The notes under the pieces were generated by a model. The model ran no database searches. It was not told the DNA's origin and worked only from the letters and a program-made list of their open reading frames with translations. Source: Gemmatimonadota bacterium (GTDB taxonomy: Bacteria > Gemmatimonadota > Gemmatimonadetes > Gemmatimonadales > GWC2-71-9). Taken from it: a stretch of 64,000 nt of DNA. Where the stretch lies: positions 1-64,000 of the forward strand of contig JANYKV010000114.1 of the NCBI GenBank assembly GCA_025358055.1, read 5' to 3'. How positions within the stretch are numbered: position 1 is the stretch's first letter; the number at the start of each line of letters is the position of its first letter. A program made the translations under genes and the position numbers. This document shows positions 19,396 to 30,300 of this stretch, in pieces.

Positions 19396-22083
19396 TCACT
19401 CCGACCGGAGGGCGACCACGGGATCGACCCGCGTCGCGCGCCAGGCCGGCAGGCAGCAGGCCGCCAGCGCGACGAGGCAGAGCAGCATGACGACGGTGAT
19501 GAACGTCAGCGGATCGCGCGCGCCGACCCCGTAGAGCAGGGTCGTCAGCAGTCGTGAAAGCACCAACGCGCCTCCGGTTCCAATGATGGCCCCTCCCAAC
19601 GTGAGGGCGAGGCCCTGGCGAACAACCAGCCCGAGGATATTGGCCCGCGATGCGCCGAGGGCGGTTCGAATCCCGATCTCCCGCGTGTGCTCCGTCACAC
19701 TGCCGGCAATCACGCCGTAAATGCCGGCTGCGGCGAGGACCAAGGCGACAACTCCGAACAACTCAAACAGGACCAGCGCGAAGCGCCGCTGGGCTGTTGA
19801 AGCCGCAATGATACGGTCCATGGACGCCACGCGAGTGACGGGCTGGTCCTTGTCCACGCTCCAAATGGCCCTTCGGACGGACGCGCTGACGGAATTTGGG
19901 TCGAGGCTCGTCCGAACGGTTAGCACCATTCCGTTGTTTTCGAATGGTTGCCCCTCCGGCAGGTAAATCTGGTTGGATTGGGGGGCGTCCAGGCCGGTGT
20001 GGTGAACGTCGCCGACGACTCCGACGATCGTGCGCCAAGGTACCTCCGGTCCGATCCCTCCAATGCTGACTCGACGGCCGATCGGATTTTCACCGGCCCA
20101 GGTCCGCTCGGCAAACGTGCGGTTGATCAAAACGACCGGCGGCCCACCGCCGGTCACATCTTGTTCGGTGAACCCACGGCCGCGAAAGATCGGAATCCGC
20201 ATCGTTGCCAAGTAGTCTGCGCTGACCGAGTACCGGTCCGCTCCAGGATCATTCTCCGGGTTCGATGAGGCTACGCCCTCGCGGTGGACACCATATCCAT
20301 CGAAATCTCCGCCGAGCGGGAGCTGCGAGGTTACCGCCGCGGAGGTGACACCGGGTATGACGCGGACCGCATCCAGGACTCGATGATAGAAGGCTCCCAC
20401 CGCGGAATCCGCTCGATAACGAGGCCCGGCGGTCTCGATCTGCATTGTCAAAAGATTCCGGGGCTCGAAGCCGGGATCGACCGCGAGCAAACGTCCCAGG
20501 CTTTCGAGAAGCAGTCCAGCGCCCACGAGGAGCATCAAGGCGAGCGCCACCTCGCCGACCACCAGTGATCCTCGAGCGATTCGCCTTCCACGCGCGGACG
20601 AGGATTTGGTAGCAGCCGACAACCTTCCGCGCAAATTGTTTCTCGAGGCTATCAAGGCTGGTGCCAGACCCGCGATGATGCCCACTGTCAGGGAGACCCC
20701 GGTGGCGAAGCCGAGGACTTCACCATCCAGTCGGATGGCGCTCAGGCGGGGAAAGTTTTGGGGGCTTAGGCTGGGAAGCAGCTTGGTTCCGATATAGGCC
20801 AGGGCAAGGCCCGCCAACCCACCGATGGCACCGAGAAGGCCACTTTCAGTGATGATCTGACGGGCGACCCGATTCCGACCCGCACCAAGCGCCGAGCGCA
20901 CGGCGAACTCGGACTCGCGCTGGACGGCGCGACCAAGTTGAAGGCTCGTGACGTTCGCGCCGGCGATTCCGAGGACGAGGAGTACTGCTCCGAGCACTGC
21001 GAGAAGCGCGGGCCTCACCGCTCGGGTAAGATCTTCTTGCAGCGACGCCACAACCATCCCCGGGGCAGAGTAGTCTCTCGGGTATTGACGCACGAGGTTG
21101 AGCGAGATCTGATTCAACTCGCGAGAGGCTGCCTCCTGGCTTACGCCGTCCTTGAGGCGAGCGACCGCGCGCAGGTGTCGGCAGGTTCGGCAAGCGTAAG
21201 GCAGGGTGGCGTTGTAGCCGAGCGGTCCCCAGATCTGCGCCTCCGGCGCGAGGACACTCTCGAAATTCGCCGGCATGACTCCAACCACCGTGTAGCTGAC
21301 TCCCCCGAGGTCGATCGGCTTCCCGATGATTCCCCGGTCGTTTCCAAATCGCCGTTGCCAAAGACCATGACTCAAAATGACCACGTGGTTGGTTCCCTGC
21401 GCGTCCTCGGAGGGCAGGAAGTCGCGTCCCAGCTCGGGCCGGACCCCAAGGACGCCGAAGAACCGTGACGAGACTCGCTGGGCTCCGAGCCGCTCGGGTT
21501 CGGCCAGGCCGGTGAGCGTCGTGGTCCAGTAACTCATTACGGCGATGCCGTCGAGCGTTTTCGTGTCGCGCACCAGGTCGCTAAACGTCGCGAAGGACGT
21601 GTTGTCGGAAGTCCCATCTTTCTCGCGCTCCCAGATCATGACGAGCTGCTCCGGATGGGGGAACGGGAGCGGTTGGAATAACACCGGGTTCACCACACTG
21701 AAGATCGCCGTGGTCGCGCCGATGCCCAGAGCGAGGATCAGGATTGCAAGCAGCGAAAACCCGGGCGTTCTCGCGAGGGTTCGGACTGCGTATCGAAGGT
21801 CCTGTTGGAGGATTCGCACGGGGGAGTCTCCTGGGCGCGAGGGCTGGATCGCTGGTTTGCGAGGCGGAACTGATCGAGATCGGAAGGCTGGAATCGCGGC
21901 AAGGGCCTGGCGCCAAAACCATCGGCGCGCCGCCCGAGGGCCATCGCGCGACCCGCGCTCATGAAACGCTTGTTCGAGATCGCCGAGAAAGAACTCCCGC
22001 TCCAGGCGTGGAACGAGAAGGTTTAGCAATCGCAAGGCAACCTTTGGCGGCCGGGAGCACGGAGCTGGTTCGGTACCGGTCAT
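19396..22083 (-). CDS. MacB/FtsX-type ABC permease of the ADOP family
   Basis: DLRYAVRTLARTPGFSLLAILILALGIGATTAIFSVVNPVLF; duplicated FtsX domains; TGATG overlap with the PadR gene. Confidence 0.85.
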   Translation of the reverse strand: MTGTEPAPCSRPPKVALRLLNLLVPRLEREFFLGDLEQAFHERGSRDGPRAARRWFWRQALAAIPAFRSRSVPPRKPAIQPSRPGDSPVRILQQDLRYAVRTLARTPGFSLLAILILALGIGATTAIFSVVNPVLFQPLPFPHPEQLVMIWEREKDGTSDNTSFATFSDLVRDTKTLDGIAVMSYWTTTLTGLAEPERLGAQRVSSRFFGVLGVRPELGRDFLPSEDAQGTNHVVILSHGLWQRRFGNDRGIIGKPIDLGGVSYTVVGVMPANFESVLAPEAQIWGPLGYNATLPYACRTCRHLRAVARLKDGVSQEAASRELNQISLNLVRQYPRDYSAPGMVVASLQEDLTRAVRPALLAVLGAVLLVLGIAGANVTSLQLGRAVQRESEFAVRSALGAGRNRVARQIITESGLLGAIGGLAGLALAYIGTKLLPSLSPQNFPRLSAIRLDGEVLGFATGVSLTVGIIAGLAPALIASRNNLRGRLSAATKSSSARGRRIARGSLVVGEVALALMLLVGAGLLLESLGRLLAVDPGFEPRNLLTMQIETAGPRYRADSAVGAFYHRVLDAVRVIPGVTSAAVTSQLPLGGDFDGYGVHREGVASSNPENDPGADRYSVSADYLATMRIPIFRGRGFTEQDVTGGGPPVVLINRTFAERTWAGENPIGRRVSIGGIGPEVPWRTIVGVVGDVHHTGLDAPQSNQIYLPEGQPFENNGMVLTVRTSLDPNSVSASVRRAIWSVDKDQPVTRVASMDRIIAASTAQRRFALVLFELFGVVALVLAAAGIYGVIAGSVTEHTREIGIRTALGASRANILGLVVRQGLALTLGGAIIGTGGALVLSRLLTTLLYGVGARDPLTFITVVMLLCLVALAACCLPAWRATRVDPVVALRSE

Positions 22084-22406
22084 CGCACCTCCCACACCGC
22101 ATCGAGTCCCCGGGTCATCTTCCGCAGCGCCGCGAAGGAATGCTGCAATGCGCTTCGGCCCAGCGGCAGGATGACGAAGTACTTCTTTCGGCGGCCACCT
22201 CGTTCCGTGGTGGGCTCACCGATGCGCGCTAAGACGCAGCCTTTGGCCTCGAGGCGAGTCAAGGTGGTGTATACGGTGCCGAGGCTGACTCGCCGCCCCG
22301 CACGACGCTCTATTTCGCGGTGGACGGTGACTCCGTAGGCGTCGTCACCCAGCCGCAGGACGGCCAGGAGGACGAGCTGTTCGAACTCACCGAGGTAGGC
22401 TTTCAT
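22080..22406 (-). CDS. PadR family transcriptional regulator
   Basis: AYGVTVHREIERRAGRRVSLGTVYTTLTRLEAKGCV winged-helix signature. Confidence 0.9.
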   Translation of the reverse strand: MKAYLGEFEQLVLLAVLRLGDDAYGVTVHREIERRAGRRVSLGTVYTTLTRLEAKGCVLARIGEPTTERGGRRKKYFVILPLGRSALQHSFAALRKMTRGLDAVWEVR

Positions 22407-22492
22407 CCTGCGTCCCCTATTTCTTCATAATAGTCAAAGATATAGACTCCGCTAGCGAAAGAAACGTTGCAAGCCGCGGGCGTTCCCTGGTC

Positions 22493-23533
22493 CTACGGGC
22501 GGGGCCCGGGCGCCGGCCGCCCACCGGGTTTCCATTCGGGCCTGGGGCCGTCGGCCAGCATTCTGACGGCCCGGGTTGCCGCGTCGATGACCTTAGCCAT
22601 GTGGTCGAAATCGATATGGGCGACATCGTCCGAAGGCTGATGATAGTCGGCGTGGAGGTTGAAGGAAGAGAGGGTGTGGGCGACAATGCCGCGATAGGCG
22701 AACACGATATTGTCGCTTCGTTCGAAGAAATGCTCGGCGGGGCGCCGGTCAGGGCCGATCGGCACTCCGGCGGCCGTCAGCATATCACCCATGGTCGATC
22801 TCTCGAATCCGGTCAACCAGGCTCTTCCAAAACCTCCAGCAAGGGAGTCGGGGCGGCCGATCATCTCGATTTCCAAGTTGGCCACAAAATGATCGAGCGG
22901 GCGCGGTGGGTGCTGAATGAACCAGCGGGTGCCGAGCAGCCCCACCTCCTCGCCCGTGTTGGCCGCGAAGATGATGGTGCGTTTCGGGGCGGGGCCCCGA
23001 GCCATGAGTCGAGCGATCTCGAGCACTGCCACCGTCCCGGAGGCGTCATCGTCCGCTCCGTTGTAGATCGAATCTCCTTTCACTGCTGGACCGATGCCGA
23101 CATGATCGTAGTGCGCGTCCACCAGGATGATTTCGTCCTTGAGGGCGGGGTCGGAGCCAAGCAGAAGGCCCAGCACGTTCACGGCGGGCCGTGGAACCGG
23201 CGCCGGAAGGGAGTCCGCCGTCGGCGAGCCGTCGAGCAGGGTGAGCTGCTCTTGGCCTGCGGGGCTGCGGATGGCCACTACCGGAACTCGCTGGAAGTAT
23301 CCGCCGTCCCCCGCGGGGGTCAGTCCAATCAGTTGCATCTGGTGCTCGATGATCGCGGCCGCCTTCGCCCCACCGGAAGAGCCGGTCATCCGTCCCTGGA
23401 GCGAATCATCCGCGAGGGCCGAGAGTAGTGCCCGCACGGCACCGGGGGTTTCGTGCTCCCCTTGGGCACAAGCTGCGGTGGCCGCGACACTGAGAGTGAG
23501 GAGCCCGTACCATCTGCTTTGGGACCGTGGCAT
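22493..23533 (-). CDS. M28 family secreted metallopeptidase
   Basis: DAHYDHVG, GADDDASG, TGEEVGLLGT, NLHADYHQPSDD zinc-site motifs; signal peptide from M at 23533. Confidence 0.85.
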   Translation of the reverse strand: MPRSQSRWYGLLTLSVAATAACAQGEHETPGAVRALLSALADDSLQGRMTGSSGGAKAAAIIEHQMQLIGLTPAGDGGYFQRVPVVAIRSPAGQEQLTLLDGSPTADSLPAPVPRPAVNVLGLLLGSDPALKDEIILVDAHYDHVGIGPAVKGDSIYNGADDDASGTVAVLEIARLMARGPAPKRTIIFAANTGEEVGLLGTRWFIQHPPRPLDHFVANLEIEMIGRPDSLAGGFGRAWLTGFERSTMGDMLTAAGVPIGPDRRPAEHFFERSDNIVFAYRGIVAHTLSSFNLHADYHQPSDDVAHIDFDHMAKVIDAATRAVRMLADGPRPEWKPGGRPAPGPRP

Positions 23534-23646
23534 GAGAAACTCATTTCGAGTGATCAGAGAATGCATGAAACACTACGCCCGAGGAAAACTCGGTTGCATG
23601 GAAAGACCGGAAATCCGGAGCGAAGCATGCGCGAGTGCGTCCGTGC

Positions 23647-25293
23647 CTATTTCACCAGGGCCGTGAATGGCGCCACATAGGCCTGCAGGAGTACCAGTAT
23701 GCCCACCATCGACGCCAAGGCAAGGCTGTGAAAAAAGACGTAGCGAAGAATTTCCCATTCGTGACCATACCACTCCGTTACTGTGCTTGCGACCACTATA
23801 CTTTGTGCATCGATCATTTTGCCCATCACGCCACCTGAGCTATTCGCGGCCGCCATGAGGGTCGGATTGAGACCGAGTTGCTCGGCGGAAATGCGCTGCA
23901 GGCTGCCAAAAAGGACGTTCGACGAAGTGTCGGATCCGGTCAAGGCGACACCGAGCCAGCCGAGCATCGTGCCAAAGAACGGATAAAGCACTCCGGTGTG
24001 CGCGAATGCGAGCCCGAGGATCGCATCGAGCCCGGAGTATCGCGTCGTGTACCCGAGGGCCAACATCAACGCGATGGTGAGGAGCGAATAGCGGACGAGG
24101 TGAAGGCTCTTGCCGTAGATCCGGATCAGCTCTCGCGGGCGAAGTCCCAATACAAAACCCGATAACACGGCCGCCAGGAAAATCGCGGTTCCGGTGGCAC
24201 TCAACCAATTGAGCGTGAAGACGGCCGGCTCCGGTTGGATGGTGGCGACCACCGGTGGAACGCGCGCGACGAGATTGTGGAGTGAGGGGACGTTCATCTT
24301 GATCACCGACCAGCCGTTCAAGATGTCCTTGACCTGGGGAAGTCCCCACAGGAAGACCAACGCACAGAGGATCATCCATGGAAGCCACGCTCGGAGCGCT
24401 TCTCCTCGAGTAAGGGTCTTTCGGTCGAGCACCCCAGCGGAGACCGCGATCTTCACGGTGGACCGCGGCTGCCAGACCCGAAGAAAGCCGGCAAGTGTGA
24501 GCATCGAAATTGACGCGGCGCCGATGTCGACGAGCCAAGGACCGTGGTAGTTCGAGATCAGCCACTGAGGCACGGCAAACGACACTCCGGCGACGAGAAC
24601 AGCCGGCCAGACCTCTATCATTCCTCGAAACCCTGCGAAGGCGGCGATCAGCCAAATTGGGACGATGAGGGAGAAGAACGGCAGCTGGCGGCCGACCATT
24701 CCACTCAACTGCATGAGATCGAGCCCGGTCACGCCCTGCAGCGCGATGATCGGGGTTCCCAAGGCTCCAAAGGCGACCGGAGCAGTATTGGCGATCAAGG
24801 AGAGTCCGGATGCCTGGAGGGGCGAGAACCCCAGGGCAATCAAGAGCGCTCCGGTTACCGCCACTGGGGTGCCAAATCCGGCCGCCCCTTCAATGAACGC
24901 GCCGAGGCAGAAGGCAATGAATAGAAGTTGAATGCGTGGATCGGGTGAAATCGTGGCGACACTCCGCCGAAGAGTGTCGAACGAACCACGTTCGTTGGTC
25001 AGCTGATAGAGAAAAATGACATTGAGGATGATCCAACCGATCGGGAAGAGCCCGAAAGCGATTCCAAGGCCCGCGCTTGCCAACGCCAGCGGAGCCGGCA
25101 TCCCGAGGACGACGACTGCGATGACCAGGGCGGAGACGAGGGCGATCGCGGCGGCAATGTGGGCCTTCAGCCGAAACCAAGCGATCGAGCCGAGCAGAGC
25201 CAAGATGGGGATTGCCGCCACGATGGTCGAGAGCGGGGCATTGTGAAGTGGATCGTAGTTTTGCCCCCATGGGGCGGCCGCGGCGGGGTTCAC
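23647..25293 (-). CDS. lctP: L-lactate permease (LctP family)
   Basis: Multi-TM; CLGAFIEGAAGFGTPVAVTGALLIALGFSPLQASGL; GTG start in a GTGA overlap with the upstream stop. Confidence 0.85.
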   Translation of the reverse strand: MNPAAAAPWGQNYDPLHNAPLSTIVAAIPILALLGSIAWFRLKAHIAAAIALVSALVIAVVVLGMPAPLALASAGLGIAFGLFPIGWIILNVIFLYQLTNERGSFDTLRRSVATISPDPRIQLLFIAFCLGAFIEGAAGFGTPVAVTGALLIALGFSPLQASGLSLIANTAPVAFGALGTPIIALQGVTGLDLMQLSGMVGRQLPFFSLIVPIWLIAAFAGFRGMIEVWPAVLVAGVSFAVPQWLISNYHGPWLVDIGAASISMLTLAGFLRVWQPRSTVKIAVSAGVLDRKTLTRGEALRAWLPWMILCALVFLWGLPQVKDILNGWSVIKMNVPSLHNLVARVPPVVATIQPEPAVFTLNWLSATGTAIFLAAVLSGFVLGLRPRELIRIYGKSLHLVRYSLLTIALMLALGYTTRYSGLDAILGLAFAHTGVLYPFFGTMLGWLGVALTGSDTSSNVLFGSLQRISAEQLGLNPTLMAAANSSGGVMGKMIDAQSIVVASTVTEWYGHEWEILRYVFFHSLALASMVGILVLLQAYVAPFTALVK

Positions 25294-26360
25294 GCAATCA
25301 AGTCGGGTGTGATGTTGGCCAATGAGGGAGCCCCGCAGAGTGCCATCGCTGTGTCGAGTTCTTCGCGGAGCAGGTCGAGAACTCGCGTGGCGCCATTCTC
25401 CCCGTCTATGGCGAGGCCCCACAACACCGGCCGGCCCACTAGCACGGCCTTGGCGCCGAGGGCGATGGCTTTGACGATATCGGTGCCTCGGCGAATCCCT
25501 CCGTCCACCAGAACATCCAGTTTCGCGTCAACGGCAGCTACCACGTCGGGCAGTGCCTCCAATCCTGTGATCGAGGTGTCCAGCTGGCGGCCGCCGTGGT
25601 TGGATACGACGATTGCTCGGGCGCCGTGGCTCACTGCGAGCTTTGCGTCGTCGCCGCGTACAATGCCCTTCACTACCACGGGCATCGAGGTGGATTGAGA
25701 CAGCTGCTCGAGATCCCTCCAAGTGAGGCTCGGATCGAAGTTGCCCATCACATAGGAGGCAAGGGCCGAGTCATCCCGGATGGCAGGAAAGTGCTCGATC
25801 CCGGCGTTGGACAGGTTGGCGATCGGGATGTCGGTGGGGAGGTGGAATCCGTTGCGTATATCCCGCTCCCGACGAGCCTGGGCGGGGACGTCGACTGTGA
25901 GAACCAGCGCCTCGAAACCTGCGGCCTCCGCGCGACGTACCAGCTCGGAGGTGATCCCACGATCCTTGTGGATGTAGAGCTGAAACCATATCGGATCGGT
26001 TGTGGCGGCTCGCACGTCTTCCATCGGCACCGTGGATAGTGTGCTGACGATCATCGTCGCGCGGGAACGGGCGGCGGCTCGGACGGTGGCCAACTCCCCG
26101 TCCGGATGCGCCAAGCGTTGGAACGCCATCGGAGCGACGAAGATCGGGCTCTCCCGGTTTCGGCCTAGAATGGTACATGACAGGTCACGCTGGCTGACAT
26201 CTACGAGCACGCGATAGCGGAGGGTGGGGGCGCTCCAGGAGAGGCGGTTCTCGCGGACCGTAATTTCATCGGCGGCGCCCCCCGCGAAGTAGTCCGCCGT
26301 CATCCTGGGCAGCCGTTCGCGCGCAAGCGCTTCGAGTTCGATCAGGTTGAGGAACGTCAT
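25290..26360 (-). CDS. lldD: FMN-dependent alpha-hydroxy-acid (L-lactate) dehydrogenase/oxidase
   Basis: VVSNHGGRQLD, VDGGIRRGTDIVKAIALGAKAVLVGRP; next to the lactate permease. Confidence 0.85.
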   Translation of the reverse strand: MTFLNLIELEALARERLPRMTADYFAGGAADEITVRENRLSWSAPTLRYRVLVDVSQRDLSCTILGRNRESPIFVAPMAFQRLAHPDGELATVRAAARSRATMIVSTLSTVPMEDVRAATTDPIWFQLYIHKDRGITSELVRRAEAAGFEALVLTVDVPAQARRERDIRNGFHLPTDIPIANLSNAGIEHFPAIRDDSALASYVMGNFDPSLTWRDLEQLSQSTSMPVVVKGIVRGDDAKLAVSHGARAIVVSNHGGRQLDTSITGLEALPDVVAAVDAKLDVLVDGGIRRGTDIVKAIALGAKAVLVGRPVLWGLAIDGENGATRVLDLLREELDTAMALCGAPSLANITPDLIA

Positions 26361-26466
26361 GGGGGTTCCTGCGCGACGGAGGGAGTGCTAGTCTCCGGCA
26401 GAGAGTAACGTTCCCATCATGTGGTGTCTAGGTCCGCGCGTCACTTCCTTTTCTCGGGATTCCACC

Positions 26467-27357
26467 ATGCTGAATCTTCGCAGGCTCGTCAAAGTGTATC
26501 CCGGCCCGGTGACGGCGCTTCAGGGAGTCTCACTCGATATTCCGGGAGGAATGTTCGGCCTGCTCGGACCAAATGGCGCCGGCAAGAGTACCCTGATGAA
26601 AATCGTGGCCGGGGTCCTCGAGCCCACCTCGGGCGAGGTGCTCTTGGATGGGGAGAACGTGACCGCCCACCCGGAAAAGCTCTGGGCCACGCTCGGATAT
26701 CTGCCGCAGGATTTCGGGTTCTACCCCCATCTCACGGGTGAGGCGATGCTCACCTATCTGCTCGAGCTCAAGGGCGTTGAATCGCCGCAGGGCACGAAGC
26801 ACCTAGCCACTGAGCTACTGGAGCGGGTGAATCTTCTCAGCGCTGCCAAGCGCAAGGTGAAAGACTATTCCGGAGGCATGCGACAACGGCTCGGGATCGC
26901 TCAGGCTATTGCCGGGGACCCGAAGCTGATGATCGTGGATGAGCCGACGGCGGGGTTGGATCCCGAAGAGCGGCACCGCTTCTATCGTATTCTGGCCGAG
27001 CTGGCGGAGAACCGCACGGTCATCCTCTCCACCCACATCGTCGAAGACGTGGCCGTGCTCTGTCCTCGCTTCGCAGTGATCCGTCAGGGGCAATTGGTCA
27101 GCATCACCACGCCCGCCGATGCCCGCGGAGGCCTCGCGGGTACGATCTTCGAGGGAGCGGTGAGTGGGCCGGAGCTGGACGACCTGCGCCGCACCCGCCG
27201 GGTGACGCAGGCGTATCTCGTCGAAGGAAGGAACCGGGTTCGGGTCTATCAGCCCGACCGCATCGCTCCACCGGGCCTCGCGCCGGCCGAGGCGACCCTG
27301 GAGGACGCGTACCTCGTAACGATGCAACAAGGTGACGCGACCGGACGGGTTGCATGA
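26467..27357 (+). CDS. ABC transporter ATP-binding protein
   Basis: GPNGAGKST Walker A, YSGGMRQRLGIAQ signature, LMIVDEPTAGLD Walker B. Confidence 0.9.
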   Translation: MLNLRRLVKVYPGPVTALQGVSLDIPGGMFGLLGPNGAGKSTLMKIVAGVLEPTSGEVLLDGENVTAHPEKLWATLGYLPQDFGFYPHLTGEAMLTYLLELKGVESPQGTKHLATELLERVNLLSAAKRKVKDYSGGMRQRLGIAQAIAGDPKLMIVDEPTAGLDPEERHRFYRILAELAENRTVILSTHIVEDVAVLCPRFAVIRQGQLVSITTPADARGGLAGTIFEGAVSGPELDDLRRTRRVTQAYLVEGRNRVRVYQPDRIAPPGLAPAEATLEDAYLVTMQQGDATGRVA

Positions 27358-30300
27358 GCATTCGCCGTCTCATGCTGGTGGCTCGTCAGGAACTGTCGTA
27401 CACGTGCCGGCGGCCCAGCTTCTGGATCATGCTGGCGTTGATCGGCCTTATCGTCTGGGGCTTGAGCAGCGGCAATGTCCGGATTGGCCTGACGTCCGGC
27501 GACAGCTCGGTGGGAGGCAAGAAGGCCTTTCTCACGTCGGAATTCGCGTTGGCGCAGCTGATGGTAGTCTTGTCCTTCCTCGGCTTCACGTTCTTCGCGG
27601 CGGTTATGGCCGGGCTCTCCGTCCCGCGCGACCTCGAATGGAAGACCGGAGAGATCCTTCACGCCACACCCCTGACATCGGGCGAATACATCTGGGGCAA
27701 ATTCACCGGTGTGTTCCTGGCCTTCCTTGCCGCGCTCGTCCTCACGGTGGGTTTGGTGATCTTGATCTTTCAGGTCATGCCCAACTCGAACATGCTGGAG
27801 ACTCGAGGACCGTTCCATCTCCACAACTATGTAGTCCCGGCCGTGACCATATCCCTCCCGATCATCATGTTCACTTGTGGAACCTCGTTTGGGGTGGGCG
27901 CCTGGACCCGAAAGCCGATTCTCGTCTTCGTGCTGCCGATCATGCTGCTCCTGGTTTGTGGGTTTTTCTTCTGGAGTTGGACACCCGCTTGGCTCGACCC
28001 CCGCATCGATCGGATCCTCATGCTCGTCGACCCCTCGGGGTTTCGGTGGCTAAACCAAACGTGGCTGAAGGTTGATCGAGGGGTCGACTTCTACAACACC
28101 CAGCGGGTCGTGTGGGATTCGGGGTTTGTCTGGAGCCGATTCGGCGTGGCTGTGATTGGGATCGTCTCGACGGTGCTCGCCGCCGGCCACTTTGGCCGGA
28201 CCCTCAAATCCTCCGGGAAGGTCACCGTCGCGCGGCGCGCAGCGGAGCCCCCGGCACCGGGAATGGAGGCTCAGGCCGCTCCGGGCTTGGCCGCATTGCG
28301 AATGCGCGCGGCGGCGCCGAATTTTTGGCGTGGCTTTCGGCTGGTTGCCGGTGCCGAGCTCAAAGAGCTTCGCAGTTCCCCGGGGCTCTACTTATTTATT
28401 CCCCTCATTCTTCAACAGACCTTGGGGAATGCACTGCTGGCCCTGGGCGCGTTCGACACGCCGCTGCTGGTTACCTCGGGAACCCTTGCCGTCCGGTCGA
28501 TGTCGTCTCTCATCACGCTGCTCGCTTTGCTCATCGTGTTCTATGCCGTGGAGAGTTTAGAACGCGAACGAGCGACAGGGTTCTCCGCCATTCACGACGC
28601 GTTACCCGTTCACACCGGCTCGATCCTGGCGGGAAAGGCCGTGGCGCTTGCCGTCGTGGCCGTCACCGCATTGCTGGCCACGTTCGTCGGTTGCGCAATC
28701 GCGATGGCAATTCAAGGCCGAGTGGGGCTTGAACTCAAGCCCTTTCTCCTGGTTTGGGTCGTGCTCTTGCTCCCGGGGTTCGTGTTATGGACCTGCTTTG
28801 TGTTTGCAATCTATGCGATCGTCAAGAACCGTTACACCACCTATTCGGTTGCGCTCGTCACTTTGGCATTCACCTCGTACCTCCTATTCTCAGGGAAAAT
28901 GAATTGGGTCGGAAACTGGCCGCTTTGGGGTGCGCTCCGGTGGAGCGACATCAGCGTTTTCGAGATCGACCGAACGGCGCTCATCCTCAATCGTCTCTTC
29001 TGGCTCTCTCTCGCCCTCGTCTTCCTCCGCATGGCGATTCGATGGTTTCCGCGCCGAGCCCTCGACACGATCTCAACCATCCATGCGCTCCAGCCGGCTC
29101 GACTGTGGCGGTCCGCTCGCGGATTGCTCCCGTGGCTCGTGGCGCCGCTCTTTTTGGGCGGCGCGCTTTGGCGCCAGATCGACCGCGGACCCGACGGCGC
29201 CCGGACGAAGAAGATCGCGAAGGACTATTGGCGAAAGAATCTGGCCACCTGGACCGATGCTCCGGCGCCTGCGCTCGCCGACGTTGATATGGCGCTCGAT
29301 CTCAACCCGCGGGACCGGGCATGGAGCGTGAAAGGCACCTACATCATCGTGAACAAGGAAACAGTGGTTCTGTCCAAAGTGCCGATCACCGTCGGTTTCT
29401 GGAACGACATGCGGTGGACCATCAACGGACAGCCATCCGTTCCGGATACCCTATCGCATTTGTACGTGTTTACTCTCGCCAAACCGCTCGCTCCCGGGGA
29501 CAGTGTCCGGCTCGGGTTCACCTACAACGGAGTACAACCGGGAGCCACCAAGAATGGCGGCGGGGCGGGCGAATTCATCCTCCCCTCCGGCGTCGTGATG
29601 ACCAGTTTCGGGCCCCGGTGGTTTCCCTTCATAGGGTATCTCGAAGAGATCGGGGTCGACGACGAGAATCGAGCCGAACCGAAGCAGTACCCGGATGACT
29701 TCTACAAAGGGATCACTCCCCCGGCCTTCGGGAGCGCGCTTCCGATGACGGTCCACATGGCCATTACCGCCCCGGCGGATTTTACGGCGAATTCGGTAGG
29801 TGAGCGGATCTCCGAGGAAGTCAACGGCGCTACCAAGACGACGGTATGGCACACCGATCACCCGGTCATGGCCTTCAATGTCATTGCGGGACGGTATGTC
29901 GTGAAGAAAGGTGAGGGAACCGCGCTCTACTACAACGCGGCGCACACCTACAACGTGGCCGAAATGAGCTCGGCCTTGGATGCGGCGCGGAAGTACTACG
30001 GGGAGTGGTTTGCGCCTTTCCCGTGGCGGGAGCTCAAAATCAGCGAGTTTCCAGGCATCTCGACCTACGCCCAGGGCTTCCCGACCAACATCACGTTCTC
30101 CGAGTCAATCGGTTTCTTGACCAAGAGCGAGCCCAAGACCAATTTGGCCTTTCTGGTGGTGGCCCACGAGAGTGCCCATCAGTGGTGGGGAAATATGCTA
30201 CAGCCCGGACGCGGACCAAGCGGAAACCTGTTGAGCGAAGGAATGGCTCATTTTTCGACAGCCCTCCTGATGGCCCAGGTGAAAGGGCAACTCCAGGGCA

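Noticed and set aside
19396-22406. PadR plus ADOP permease as a novel system
   Set aside because: A common, well-recognised gene pair in Acidobacteria and Gemmatimonadota.
22430-22450. Short inverted repeat AGTC-N8-GACT-like upstream of padR as an operator
   Set aside because: Only a 4-bp arm; compatible with chance, so not reported as a feature.
23647-26360. Lactate permease/dehydrogenase pair as unusual
   Set aside because: Ordinary lactate-utilisation arrangement; only the GTGA coupling is notable.
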